A stretch of 64,000 bases of DNA from an uncultured Bacilli bacterium. GTDB lineage: Bacteria; Bacillota_I; Bacilli_A; RF39; UBA660. Location: positions 1-64,000 of the forward strand of contig CAKOLL010000002.1 in the NCBI GenBank assembly GCA_934096295.1. The letters run 5' to 3'. Under the pieces are notes generated by a model. The model saw only the letters and a program-made list of their open reading frames with translations, was not told where the DNA came from and made no database searches. The translations under genes were made by a program, and so were the position numbers. This document shows, piece by piece, positions 36,058-44,785 of the stretch (position 1 is its first letter; every line of letters begins with the position of its first letter).

Positions 36058-36606
36058 TTAATCCTCCTTAATGTTTATTTTACTTAAATAATCTAAACCT
36101 TTTAATGTCATATTTATTTCTATTCCATATTTTTTTAGATATTCATAGGGAATACTTTTTCTTGTTTCATTATTAATAAAATTTATGAAATCTTTTCCTT
36201 TTAAAATGAAGTATCTATCATTCATGTTTATTATCAAGAATACTATCCCATGATGATTTAATATGTTTCTTATGTGTTTTATTTGGTGAGGATGTACATT
36301 TGATATTGGAAAAGATGTCTTATTATTTGTCTCTTTAGCATCAAATTCAATGTATCTTCCTTTATAAAGTCCATTAAAATCTAGAGTAGATGGCATTTCA
36401 TAGAAAGCATCTGTTATTCTTTTTCCTGATTTTGAATAGTCAGTTTTTACTACTTTTATTGGAGTAGGTTTCTTATATATGTAGGCGATATCATTATCTC
36501 TATAATATTCATTAGCTTTTTCTATTAAATATTCAAGATCCATACCACGGTTTTTATATGATATTTCTTTTTTATATATTTTCTTAATATTATTAGGGTA
36601 TAACAT
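36058..36606 (-). CDS. recU: Holliday junction resolvase RecU
   Basis: 182 aa from the ATG at 36606, which has GGTGAT upstream; the start at 36624 would include that site. NRGMDLEYLIEKANEYY (N-terminal motif), STLDFNGLYKGRYIEFDAKETNNKTSFP (catalytic Asp, Glu, Lys cluster) and HPHQIKHIRNI are diagnostic. It cuts Holliday junctions during repair and chromosome segregation. ponA follows 4 nt later, the conserved recU-ponA pair. A TATAAT lies upstream at 36628-36633 on this strand. Confidence 0.93.
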   Translation of the reverse strand: MLYPNNIKKIYKKEISYKNRGMDLEYLIEKANEYYRDNDIAYIYKKPTPIKVVKTDYSKSGKRITDAFYEMPSTLDFNGLYKGRYIEFDAKETNNKTSFPISNVHPHQIKHIRNILNHHGIVFLIINMNDRYFILKGKDFINFINNETRKSIPYEYLKKYGIEINMTLKGLDYLSKINIKED

Positions 36607-36760
36607 TTCATCACCTATAAACAATTATACCATAAATTCTTTTATTTTTAAATAATGTGTATGGTAATTGTCATATGTAGACACATAAAAGTTTTGACTT
36701 TTTTTGTCGAAAGTAATGTTTCATGACAAATTTTGTTGTAATATATAAATGGTGATTAAA

Positions 36761-36877
36761 ATGAGAATAGAATATTATATAAATATAATGATGGAAAATA
36801 TTGATTGGGGTACTTTAAATGTGCCATTTATAAGTATGGAAGAAATTACTAGTGAGCATGATATTGACGAAATGTAA
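36761..36877 (+). CDS. Small acidic protein, hypothetical (38 aa)
   Basis: ATG at 36761 with GGTGATT 4 nt upstream, 38 codons to TAA. The sequence has MMENIDWGTLNVPFIS in the middle and an acidic end (EEITSEHDIDEM). No family recognised. It lies between recU and gpsB, 29 nt before the gpsB ribosome site. The good ribosome site and acidic, non-repetitive sequence argue that it is translated. Confidence 0.5.
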   Translation: MRIEYYINIMMENIDWGTLNVPFISMEEITSEHDIDEM

Positions 36878-36915
36878 AATTTAAGATATAATTTTCTTGT
36901 TAGTAGGTGATATTT

Positions 36916-37242
36916 TTGTATAACGATCGATTATATTTGACTCCTCAAGAAATACTTGAGAAAGAGTTTAAAATTGATGCCAGGGGATATCGACCTCAAG
37001 AAGTTGATAAGTTTTTGGATATGGTTATCCGTGATTATACGGAATATTCTAATATTGTGAGAAAATTAGAAAAAGATATTAAGGATTTAACTGATGATAA
37101 TATCAAGTTAAAGCAAGAAATTAGAAGACTTCAAGAAGTAGCAAGTACGAGTAGTGAAGCCCCTTCAAGAAGTATTAATAATGTTGATTTATTAAAAAGA
37201 ATTAGTCAACTTGAAAAAGTAGTTTATGGAAATAATGAATAA
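36916..37242 (+). CDS. gpsB: Cell-cycle protein GpsB (DivIVA family)
   Basis: 108 aa. TTG start at 36916 after GGTGAT. The N-terminal DivIVA-like domain contains LYLTPQEILEKEFKIDARGYRPQEVDKFLDMVIRDY, followed by a coiled coil (about 45-80), a Ser-rich linker and a short C-terminal helix (LLKRISQLEKVVYG). It links PBP1 to the division site. The 3' end runs into the RNase P RNA gene, as gpsB (ypsB) and rnpB neighbour each other in Bacillus. Confidence 0.93.
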   Translation: MYNDRLYLTPQEILEKEFKIDARGYRPQEVDKFLDMVIRDYTEYSNIVRKLEKDIKDLTDDNIKLKQEIRRLQEVASTSSEAPSRSINNVDLLKRISQLEKVVYGNNE

Positions 37243-37586
37243 TCTAGTGGTAAATGCTGCATAAAATAGTTATGTAGAGGAAAGTCCATGCTCGCACAGA
37301 CTGCGATGTCTGTAGTGTTTGTGCTTAGGGAAAAAATAACCTAAGAGAACGAAAGTTTATGGCTTCGAGGAAACCTTAAATGGTTTTATTAGATATAAAA
37401 GTGCCAAAGAGACGAGTTACGAGGGAAACCTTGTAGGTGGAACGTGGTAAACCCCGCAAGCGAGAAACCCAAATTATGGTAGGGGAGTTTAAAGTGAAGA
37501 AATGAATTTACTTTAGATGCAGAAATGTAAGATAAATATTTACCTCTTCTTTATGAAGAACAAAACATGGCTTATTAAGATTATTT
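37238..37586 (+). ncRNA. rnpB: RNase P RNA (Bacillus type B)
   Basis: Conserved core blocks are clear: GAGGAAAGTCCATGCTCGC (37277 on), the AGAGACGAGTTACGAGG region, GGTAAACCCC and the 3' block AGAACAAAACATGGCTTA (37557 on). The ends pair as P1 (GAATAATCT near 37238 with AGATTATT near 37578). The layout matches type B. The 5' end overlaps the last codons of gpsB. Confidence 0.93.
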
Positions 37587-37622
37587 TTTATTTTTTTAAT
37601 TTAAAAAAGGAGTGAAAAAGTT

Positions 37623-38099
37623 TTGAACGAAATTGGTGAGGAGCTTCAGTATGCAAGGGAGTCATCAGGTGTTAGTTTAAATGAAGCAAGTAAAGATCTT
37701 GGTATTAAAGTCGAGATACTTGAAAATATTGAAGATGGAAGAACAGGAGCATTTAAAGATATATTTGAATTAAAAGAATATATTTCTAATTATGCTAAAT
37801 ATTTAGGTTTAAATGAAGAAGAGTTAATAGATGAATTTAATGAGTATATGTTTGAATATACTTCTAAAATACCTATTAAAGAAATTGAAAAAACAATTGA
37901 ACTTAAAATAAAAGAAGAAAAAAAGGAAGATGAAGAAATAGCATCTCCATATACAAAAAAAGCTAAAAAATACAATAAATGGGTTTATATAACTATTTAT
38001 GCAGTAATATTTTTATTAGTTTTATTTACAATTATTTGGTCAGTTAAACAAGTTACGATAAATCGTAACGTTACTGATACAATAAGTTATGGAAGGTAG
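37623..38099 (+). CDS. RodZ-like helix-turn-helix membrane protein
   Basis: 158 aa. An N-terminal Cro/C1-type helix-turn-helix (about 1-70; GEELQYARESSGVSLNEASKDLGI, EYISNYAKYLGLNEEELI), an acidic linker, then one membrane segment (YITIYAVIFLLVLFTIIWSV, about 122-141) and a very short outer tail. RodZ anchors MreB to the membrane; this one lacks the usual large extracellular domain. TTG start with AAGGAGTGA upstream. It precedes pgsA, as ymfM does in Bacillus. Confidence 0.85.
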   Translation: MNEIGEELQYARESSGVSLNEASKDLGIKVEILENIEDGRTGAFKDIFELKEYISNYAKYLGLNEEELIDEFNEYMFEYTSKIPIKEIEKTIELKIKEEKKEDEEIASPYTKKAKKYNKWVYITIYAVIFLLVLFTIIWSVKQVTINRNVTDTISYGR

Positions 38100-38106
38100 G
38101 AAGTGT

Positions 38107-38709
38107 ATGAATTTACCAAATAAAATTACAATTGCAAGAATTTGTTTATCAATTTTATTATTAGTTATGTTACTTACTCCTTGGTATCAACTTGGAGTAG
38201 AGTTTCCGGTTTATCAAGTGGTAAATATTAATGTTAATTTAAAATATATTATAGCTGGAATTATATTTTTAATAGCATCTACATCGGATTTTTTAGATGG
38301 ATATTTAGCTCGTAAAAATAACATGGTTACTGATTTTGGTAAAGTTATGGATGCCATTGCAGATAAATTACTTGTTAATGGATTACTTATTATTTTAGCT
38401 TATAATAGAATTATTTCTATAATTATTCCAGTTGTTATTATTTCAAGAGATATTGTGGTTGATTCTTGTAAAATGATTTCTGGACAAAATGGTAAAGTGG
38501 TTGCAGCATCGATTCTTGGTAAATTAAAAACTATTTGTATGATGAGTGGTCTTACACTTACAATGTTTTATAATTTGCCATTTGAACTTATTGGTTTTCC
38601 GGTTGCAGATATTTTATTAATAGCGGCAGTTGTCTTATCAGTAATTTCTGGTTGCCAATATTTTTATGGCGTAAAGGATATAATATTGCCGAAGAAAAAA
38701 ACAAAATAA
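38107..38709 (+). CDS. pgsA: CDP-diacylglycerol-glycerol-3-phosphate phosphatidyltransferase
   Basis: 200 aa. Makes phosphatidylglycerophosphate in the membrane. The CDP-alcohol phosphotransferase motif D-x2-DG-x2-AR-x8-G-x3-D-x3-D is complete in DFLDGYLARKNNMV followed by TDFGKVMDAIADK. Five or six membrane segments are expected. The ATG at 38107 follows the upstream TAG by 7 nt; a longer frame from 38089 would overlap it. A terminator overlaps its end. Confidence 0.95.
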   Translation: MNLPNKITIARICLSILLLVMLLTPWYQLGVEFPVYQVVNINVNLKYIIAGIIFLIASTSDFLDGYLARKNNMVTDFGKVMDAIADKLLVNGLLIILAYNRIISIIIPVVIISRDIVVDSCKMISGQNGKVVAASILGKLKTICMMSGLTLTMFYNLPFELIGFPVADILLIAAVVLSVISGCQYFYGVKDIILPKKKTK

Positions 38710-38738
38710 TAGATGTAAAAATGCATCTATTATTTTTT
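38708..38738 (+). terminator. Terminator after pgsA
   Basis: AATAGATG, 8-nt loop, CATCTATT, then a T-rich run. Confidence 0.88.
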
Positions 38739-38778
38739 GTATACTAGGAAAGTCATCTACTTTTTGTAAATAAAAGTA

Positions 38779-38807
38779 TTGATATATGGCCAAACATATG
38801 ATATAAT
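38779..38807 (+). promoter_or_regulatory. Promoter at the left end of TnpB element 2
   Basis: TTGATA (38779-38784), a 17-nt spacer and TATAAT (38802-38807). The pentamer TTGAT is also the motif that flanks the left end of the well-studied ISDra2 element, so this may coincide with the element border. Confidence 0.55.
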
Positions 38808-38832
38808 TAAATTATCCATGGGGGTTGGTCAT

Positions 38833-39975
38833 ATGAATACTTATAAAGCATATAAATTAAGAATCTATCCTACGGATTCACAAAGAAAATTGATTGAAAA
38901 GACTTTCGGAAGTACTAGATATGTTTATAATAATTTTCTGGCAGAAAGAAAAAGTAAATATGAAGAAAATGAAACAAAGATAAGTGTATATGAGCAATTA
39001 AAAGAATTAACGGACTTAAAAAGAGAAAAAGAATGGTTAAGAGAAATAGATTCATGTGCTTTGCAAGCATGCGTATATAATTTAGATGATGCATTTCAAA
39101 AGTTTTTTAAAGGAAATGGTTACCCAAGATTTAGAGCAAAAGGTGTACATGAAAGTTTTAAAACAAATAATACATTAAATACTTATAAAAATAAAAAATA
39201 TGAAAGTATAAGAATAGATTTCAAGAAAAGAATAATAACTTTACCAAAATTAAAAGAAGTAAAGTTTCGTGGATATAGAACAACAAAAAAAATCATAGGT
39301 AAAATAAAATCAGCAACAATTAGTGAGTTTGTTAACAAATTCTTTGTAAGCGTCCTTGTTGAAGTGCCATTTGTTAAGTATTCATTAAAACAAACATCAA
39401 GCGTAGGATTAGATCTAGGTATTAAAGATTTTATAGTAACATCAAATGGAGAAAAGTTAAAAAATGAAGTAAAGCTAAATGAGAAAAGATTAAAAGGATT
39501 ACAAAAATGGTTATCAAGATGTAAACCTGGAAGTAAGAATAGATATAAAGTAAAATTAAAAATACAAAGATTGTATTTAAAAATTAGGAATGCCAGAAAA
39601 CATATGATATATAAACTTGCAAATAAAATATTAAAAGATAATGACATCGTATCAATTGAAACGTTAGATGTTAAAAGTATGTATCAAGTTCATAAAATAG
39701 CGAAACACTTAAAAAACTTACCAATCAGAGAATTCATACGAGTCTTAAAATATAAATCAAATTGGTTAGGTAAAAAAGTAATTGAGATAAATAAATATTA
39801 TCCAAGTAGTCAAAGTTGTAATAGATGTGGATTTAAGAATGAAGAAGTAAAGAATTTAAGTGTAAGAAAATGGATATGTCCAGAATGTGGTTTGATACAT
39901 GATAGGGATATAAATGCAAGTGTAAATATAATGTTTGAAGGGTTGAAAATATATATGAAAGATTGTATAATCTAA
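38833..39975 (+). CDS. tnpB: IS200/IS605-type TnpB, copy 2 (complete)
   Basis: 380 aa from the ATG at 38833; the frame is open further up but that part overlaps the promoter. N-terminal KAYKLRIYPTDSQRKLIEKT and TRYVYNNFL are typical of TnpB. RuvC motifs: GLDLGIKDFI, IVSIETLDVKSM and HDRDINASVNI. Zinc ribbon: CNRCG and CPECG. All catalytic acids are present, so it is likely active as an RNA-guided nuclease. No TnpA is adjacent; transposition would need a helper elsewhere. A GGTTGG tract lies upstream of the ATG. Confidence 0.95.
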   Translation: MNTYKAYKLRIYPTDSQRKLIEKTFGSTRYVYNNFLAERKSKYEENETKISVYEQLKELTDLKREKEWLREIDSCALQACVYNLDDAFQKFFKGNGYPRFRAKGVHESFKTNNTLNTYKNKKYESIRIDFKKRIITLPKLKEVKFRGYRTTKKIIGKIKSATISEFVNKFFVSVLVEVPFVKYSLKQTSSVGLDLGIKDFIVTSNGEKLKNEVKLNEKRLKGLQKWLSRCKPGSKNRYKVKLKIQRLYLKIRNARKHMIYKLANKILKDNDIVSIETLDVKSMYQVHKIAKHLKNLPIREFIRVLKYKSNWLGKKVIEINKYYPSSQSCNRCGFKNEEVKNLSVRKWICPECGLIHDRDINASVNIMFEGLKIYMKDCII

Positions 39976-40119
39976 ATAAGAACAAAAAAATAAAAACAAG
40001 TAGGGTGGCGACCATCCGAAATTGGTCTGCGGAGAAACCAAAGGTTTCAGTGAAACAGAAAAGTGTTATCGTGAGGTAACATAGATATTTGAATTTCGTT
40101 AGAAATTTAAGTTTTGTTC
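39976..40119 (+). ncRNA. Candidate omega/reRNA scaffold and element right end, copy 2
   Basis: Matches 1031-1174 almost base for base, including all four hairpins. Identity ends near 40119. The next bases (CAAAAATACACCCAAT) would be the guide in a TnpB-like arrangement and differ from those after copy 1. A separate inverted repeat, CCCAATCAA/TTGATTGGG (40130-40149), lies in the flank and is not shared with copy 1. Confidence 0.75.
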
Positions 40120-40304
40120 CAAAAATACACCCAATCAAACTTGATTGGGCAAAGTCTATTATGGCTAACACTCAACGTGCAAATCAAGTGTCCCATTTTT
40201 ATTTTATGCAAATTTCTTTGCTAAATACATCATAACATAGATATATATTTTTTTTAAGTAGCAGTAGTTTGCATAAAATCTTAATTATTACATACAAATA
40301 TAAT

Positions 40305-40733
40305 ATGAAAAAGATAGATATTAAAAAATTATTATTTTATATTTTGGTTCCTTTAGTAAGTGGGGCCATTGTAGGAATTGTTACTAGTGGAGACATGAAA
40401 AGTTATAACGGCTTTGTACCTGGATGGATATTTCCTGTAGTATGGAGTATTCTTTATATTTTAATGGGAATTTCAAGTTATTTAGTGAGGGATAATGAAG
40501 ATGCCATAAATATTTATAAAACAAATTTAGTGATAAATTTAACTTGGACATTTATATTTTTTACTTTTAATATGAAAATCTTAGCATTTTTGTGGATTTG
40601 GTTATTGATAATAATTGTATGTCTTATGATATATAAGTTTTTCAAAACAAATAAATTGGCAGCATATTTACAAATTCCATATTTAATTTGGTTATTATTT
40701 GCAAGTGTTCTTAATTTACTTGAAATATTATAA
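40305..40733 (+). CDS. TspO/MBR family membrane protein
   Basis: 142 aa from the ATG at 40305. Five membrane segments. It contains FVPGWIFPVVWSILYILMGISSYLV, the tryptophan-rich signature of TspO proteins, then NLTWTFIFFTFNMKILAFLWIWLL and LQIPYLIWLLFASVLNL. TspO binds porphyrins. The ribosome site is poor, and a TATAAT abuts the ATG; an in-frame TTG at 40269 is an alternative. The 185-bp stretch before it (40120-40304) holds only the inverted repeat noted with TnpB copy 2. Confidence 0.88.
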   Translation: MKKIDIKKLLFYILVPLVSGAIVGIVTSGDMKSYNGFVPGWIFPVVWSILYILMGISSYLVRDNEDAINIYKTNLVINLTWTFIFFTFNMKILAFLWIWLLIIIVCLMIYKFFKTNKLAAYLQIPYLIWLLFASVLNLLEIL

Positions 40734-40804
40734 AAATAATCTGTGTATTTGACTAGGCATTAAAAAAGATAATTCATAAGATACATTAGAAAGGAATGTT
40801 TTAA

Positions 40805-41131
40805 ATGAATTATTTTAATGAGAGTTTCAAAGAAGAAACAGAAATGAAAAAAAGTTATGATAAAACTAAAATGGGAACTGATGCATATGCTGCAGGGGGA
40901 GTTGGAGAATATGCTATGATGAATGCTATGCCTGGATGTGTTCAAAACCCAATTTATGAATGTCCTCAAGAAAGAGTATGTCATAGATATATTTGCCATG
41001 AAGTGCCACACATTATGCCTTGCAATACAAGAATAATTAATCATCATGTTTATAGACATACATTTACACCAGAATATACTTGTTGTGAAGAAAATGTTTG
41101 TGAAAACGTTTTTGGACCTAGATGTTGTTAG
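40805..41131 (+). CDS. CotD-like spore coat protein
   Basis: 108 aa. Rich in Cys, His, Tyr and Pro in the second half: PIYECPQERVCHRYICHEVPHIMPC, then NHHVYRHTFTPEYTCCEENVCEN and the end FGPRCC. This resembles the inner-coat CotD family. The N-terminal third is acidic and Gly/Met-containing. AAAGGA precedes the ATG. A CATAAGATA box at 40775-40783 resembles mother-cell sigma -10 elements, but I see no fitting -35. Its neighbour is a germination receptor operon. Confidence 0.72.
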   Translation: MNYFNESFKEETEMKKSYDKTKMGTDAYAAGGVGEYAMMNAMPGCVQNPIYECPQERVCHRYICHEVPHIMPCNTRIINHHVYRHTFTPEYTCCEENVCENVFGPRCC

Positions 41132-41168
41132 TTTTGTAAAATGAAAAGTTAAAAACTGTTAGATAATT

Positions 41169-41203
41169 AAAAAGATAACGTTTGAAAAAAGTGTTATCTT
41201 TTT
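41169..41203. terminator. Terminator between the CotD-like gene and the germination operon
   Basis: AAAAAGATAAC, 13-nt loop, GTTATCTTTTT; usable from both sides. Confidence 0.85.
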
Positions 41204-41212
41204 AGTTGATAA

Positions 41213-42226
41213 TTAAGTTTTTGATTTAAATAATTTTTTTATCGTAGCAAGGGATATTATGAGAATGATAAAACACCCGCATATGTAAGGAAAAAACTTA
41301 TAGAGTATCATAGTATTATAGAAATTGTTAGCAAAATATTTATTTACAATATAAAGAATACAAAAAGAAGTTATAAAAGGTACAATATTATTTTTAATAT
41401 TTAAAGTGTCTTTTATTTTTGTTATAAATAAGGTTAATGATATAAATAAATCAAAGAACCAATTTATACAAATAAAGTTTTCTATGTTTTCAATAAATTT
41501 GAAAAATCTGATTCTTCTTAAAATTGTATATTCTGGGTAACTATAAACATTAATCATTTCTCCTAGGATCAATGTAATGGTAAGTCCTACGATAATATTA
41601 GTTAATGATGCAAGAAGGTAATAGTTTAAAGATGGTTTAAATTCTATATTTTCGTTTAATAAAATTAGTATTGGGCTTGTAGAAATAATAGCATAAATAA
41701 TTGATGCTTTAAATATACTTGTAGTTTTTACAGATAAAATAGGGAAGATGTTAGAATAGTGAAATTCATTAGTAAGTAAAGTGGTTTTAAGAATAATTAT
41801 AAATAAACTTAAGAAAAGTAATACAAAAGCTACATTATAAATACCTTTTATCTTTTTACTACTTAAATAAGTTGCTAGAATAATAAATGGTAAGCAAGAG
41901 ATAATTGATGGAGTAAATGGTAAAAAGTAAGAATATAAAAAACTTGATAATATTACAAATAAAATAAGTAAATTAAATGCTATATAAAGAAAATAAACTA
42001 ATTTAAATAAAATATTTAAGAAAGTATTTTTCTTTATATAATCTTTTAAAGGTATATTACAAGATACTTTATTTATTAAATAGATGATAATTATTCCTAG
42101 TAATGTTCCAAGGATGAAGGCGATAGAAGTATCAGTATTACTAAGTTCACAAATTCTTGCAAAACCACCACCTAGAAAAAGAAAGTGTGATAAGAAATAT
42201 ATAAATAAACAATTATTCTTTTTCAT
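41213..42226 (-). CDS. gerAB: GerAB-type spore germination receptor permease
   Basis: 337 aa, about ten membrane segments, APC-like amino acid transporter fold. Family features include LGGGFARICELSNTDTSIAFILGTLLGIIIIYLI and LGEMINVYSYPEYTILRRIRFFKFIENIENFICINWFFDLFISL, the latter typical of GerAB/GrkB proteins. It forms a germinant receptor with the A and C subunits and probably binds the germinant. It is the last gene of the three, overlapping gerAC by 4 nt. Confidence 0.88.
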   Translation of the reverse strand: MKKNNCLFIYFLSHFLFLGGGFARICELSNTDTSIAFILGTLLGIIIIYLINKVSCNIPLKDYIKKNTFLNILFKLVYFLYIAFNLLILFVILSSFLYSYFLPFTPSIISCLPFIILATYLSSKKIKGIYNVAFVLLFLSLFIIILKTTLLTNEFHYSNIFPILSVKTTSIFKASIIYAIISTSPILILLNENIEFKPSLNYYLLASLTNIIVGLTITLILGEMINVYSYPEYTILRRIRFFKFIENIENFICINWFFDLFISLTLFITKIKDTLNIKNNIVPFITSFCILYIVNKYFANNFYNTMILYKFFPYICGCFIILIISLATIKKLFKSKT

Positions 42227-43299
42227 GATTCACGCTCCACATCATATATTAATCCTTTTTTATTTATGTTAAATTTTATATCTGATTTAATATCTAATTT
42301 TAACCAATAATCCTTATCTTTATCTCTAGTTTTTTTATAATAATTTTTAGTTATACCTAAAATATCAGTATTATTATCTTGCAGTACTTTAATAAATTCT
42401 TCTGTTTTTTTATCTAAAAGATTTGTAAAATCAGTATCTATTTTATCCAAGTTTTTAGGGGATCTAATATTAAATTCTGGGTCATTATCTATAATTCTAC
42501 CCATTAGATTTCCAGATATATTAATAATCCCATTATTTATTTCGGTATTTAATTTACCATTATTTATAGCAACAGTAAAACTTAAATTATCATAATTAAT
42601 TGTATATGTAGGTCTATCAAAGTTATCAGTTAACAAATTATAAATTTTTACATATTCATTATCTAAATTACCTTTATAATTATAATTATTAAAAATAGAC
42701 ATTCCATCCACAATAAACTCATCATCTTTTAATGTAATATTTGAAAAACATGTATCTATACCATAAGTTATTACTTCTTCAATTATTTCATCAAACTTTT
42801 TTAATATATTTGTATTTGATGAATAGCTAATACTTTCTAAAGTATCTGTGATGGCTGTACTTGCTATCGGAGCTTCATTAGTTGTATTTTTAAGTAAATC
42901 TTCAGGTCTATTATTAGTTGAAGATATAACATAGAAATTTTCTCTAAAATAAGTATTTCTTAAAAATAAGTCAATAATATTATCAAATTTTGTTTCCACA
43001 ATACTTTTACTTAAAATCATTAATTTTATATGGTTGAATATTAATTCTTTAGATAATTTATCTGCAGCATTTTCAATAGCACTAGTTAGAGTTTTACCGC
43101 TTCCAGTTTTAGTATAAGATGTTATTTTAGAAGAATCTTTATCTATTTGGTCATTTAATATTTCTAAAGTAATAATATATTCATCATTTTCATAATCAAT
43201 TCCAATAGCGCTGATAATTGCTAAATCATTTATTTCTTTATAATCAAAACAACCAGTACAAAGAAGTAATGTAAGTATAATAATTAATATTTTTTTCAT
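42223..43299 (-). CDS. gerAC: GerAC-type germination receptor lipoprotein
   Basis: 358 aa. Lipoprotein signal LIIILTLLLCTGC, with Cys17 to be lipidated. WDYKEINDLAIISAIGID-like start (FDYKEINDLAIISAIGID) is the Ger_x_C N-terminal hallmark. The C-terminal domain (about 200-340) ends in a degenerate YYKKTRDKDKDYWLKLDIKSDIKFNINKKG. It is placed between the A and B subunits (order A-C-B) with 4-nt overlaps on both sides. Confidence 0.92.
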   Translation of the reverse strand: MKKILIIILTLLLCTGCFDYKEINDLAIISAIGIDYENDEYIITLEILNDQIDKDSSKITSYTKTGSGKTLTSAIENAADKLSKELIFNHIKLMILSKSIVETKFDNIIDLFLRNTYFRENFYVISSTNNRPEDLLKNTTNEAPIASTAITDTLESISYSSNTNILKKFDEIIEEVITYGIDTCFSNITLKDDEFIVDGMSIFNNYNYKGNLDNEYVKIYNLLTDNFDRPTYTINYDNLSFTVAINNGKLNTEINNGIINISGNLMGRIIDNDPEFNIRSPKNLDKIDTDFTNLLDKKTEEFIKVLQDNNTDILGITKNYYKKTRDKDKDYWLKLDIKSDIKFNINKKGLIYDVERES

Positions 43300-44720
43300 A
43301 AGTCCTCCGTTTGTTTAATGATATTTTTGTGGGTAAATAATGTACTTCTTCTTGTATCTTTTTTAAGTGTTTTTTTAAGTACTGTATTATTAAAATATTC
43401 TTTATTAAATGGAGATATTGGTGCAAAGTAAGGTCTACCAAAAGAGTTTGTAGTGGTTGTATAAATTAAAAAGTAAAATAAACCTAAAGTTATGCCATAT
43501 AAACCAAATAAGCCACTTAAAAGTATAAAGACAAATCTAAAAAATCTTAAAGCATTATTTATTTCAATAGTTGTAAATGTAAGGCTTGATATAAACGTTA
43601 TAGCTATTACAATAATTGTAATCGGAGATGCTATACCTGCAGAAACTGATGCTTCACCGAGGACTATGGCTCCTAGAATAGAAATGGCAGAACCATAACT
43701 TGATGGAAACCTTAAATCACTTTCCCTTAGAATTTCACAAACAAAGAGCATAAGCAAAGTTTCAATAATTGTGGGAAATGGCACACCACCACGCTGAATA
43801 GCAAAATTAAGAAGAAGACTGGTAGGTATGGTCTCTTGATTATAATTCATGATAGCAATATAAATCGCCGGAGCCATCATTGATATTAAAAATGCACTAA
43901 TTCTTAAAATCTTTATAAAATTAACATTTTTACTTTTGTTGTAATTATCAATAACTGGATTTACAAAGTCAATAAAGAAAGCTGGAATTATCAAAACAAA
44001 AGGTGAGGTATCTACCACAATAGCTATTTTTCCTTCCATTAAAGAAGTAGCCACAATATCAGGTCTTTCTGTTTCAATAAATGTTGGATAAACACTATTT
44101 TCTTCATCTCCCAAAAGGAAACCTAAAGATGATGAGTCAACAATACCATCAATATCAATCGTATCTATTTTTTTTAGCAAATCATCTACAAGATTGGTAT
44201 CAGCAATATCTTCAAAATAAAGAATACTAATATTTGTAAGGGTTTTTCTTCCAATAGTTCTACTTTCTGTTTTTAAAGTACTAGATTTAATTCTTCTTTT
44301 AATTAAACCAATATTTATTTGAATATTTTCTGTAAATGCATCTTTTGGCCCATTAATTGATGACTCAATTTCACTGTTTGAAACTGCTCTAGAAATATCT
44401 GCTCTAGTTTCTATAGCATAAATTTTATCTTGAATAATTACTAAAGAAAACCCATTTGTTAGGTAAAATTCACACTCATCAACATTTTTAATTTCTAATG
44501 TATTCGGAGCTGCTATAAATGAAGAAACATTATTTTTATTAATTTCATCCTTTTTTAAAATAATATTTTTTAATATATAATCATTTACTTTATCACTACT
44601 TGAAACTGTTTCTAAATAAACTAAATACATAGTTTTAAAAATAGATAAATTTATTTCTTTTATTACAAAATCTGGACTTTTACTAAATTCAGTTTCTAAT
44701 CTTTTTACTATTTTGTTCAT
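43296..44720 (-). CDS. gerAA: GerAA-type germination receptor subunit A
   Basis: 474 aa from the ATG at 44720 (GGTGATTTC upstream). A soluble N-terminal domain (about 1-230) is followed by about five membrane segments. Hallmarks of the GerA family include LIKRRIKSSTLKTESRTIGRKTLTNISILYFEDIAD, SVYPTFIETERPDIVATSLMEGKIAIVVDTSPFVLIIPAFF and FPTIIETLLMLFVCEILRESDLRFP. In endospore formers this protein sits in the inner spore membrane and responds to nutrients. It heads the operon. Confidence 0.94.
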   Translation of the reverse strand: MNKIVKRLETEFSKSPDFVIKEINLSIFKTMYLVYLETVSSSDKVNDYILKNIILKKDEINKNNVSSFIAAPNTLEIKNVDECEFYLTNGFSLVIIQDKIYAIETRADISRAVSNSEIESSINGPKDAFTENIQINIGLIKRRIKSSTLKTESRTIGRKTLTNISILYFEDIADTNLVDDLLKKIDTIDIDGIVDSSSLGFLLGDEENSVYPTFIETERPDIVATSLMEGKIAIVVDTSPFVLIIPAFFIDFVNPVIDNYNKSKNVNFIKILRISAFLISMMAPAIYIAIMNYNQETIPTSLLLNFAIQRGGVPFPTIIETLLMLFVCEILRESDLRFPSSYGSAISILGAIVLGEASVSAGIASPITIIVIAITFISSLTFTTIEINNALRFFRFVFILLSGLFGLYGITLGLFYFLIYTTTTNSFGRPYFAPISPFNKEYFNNTVLKKTLKKDTRRSTLFTHKNIIKQTEDL

Positions 44721-44785
44721 GAAATCACCATTATTAATATTTACCAAATAATGGTATTTATGCTAAAATATTAATAGTGATGTTT

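Noticed and set aside
39183..39647. Long minus-strand frames inside both TnpB genes
   Set aside because: Mirror frames of the AT-rich coding strand; present in both copies only because the genes are alike.
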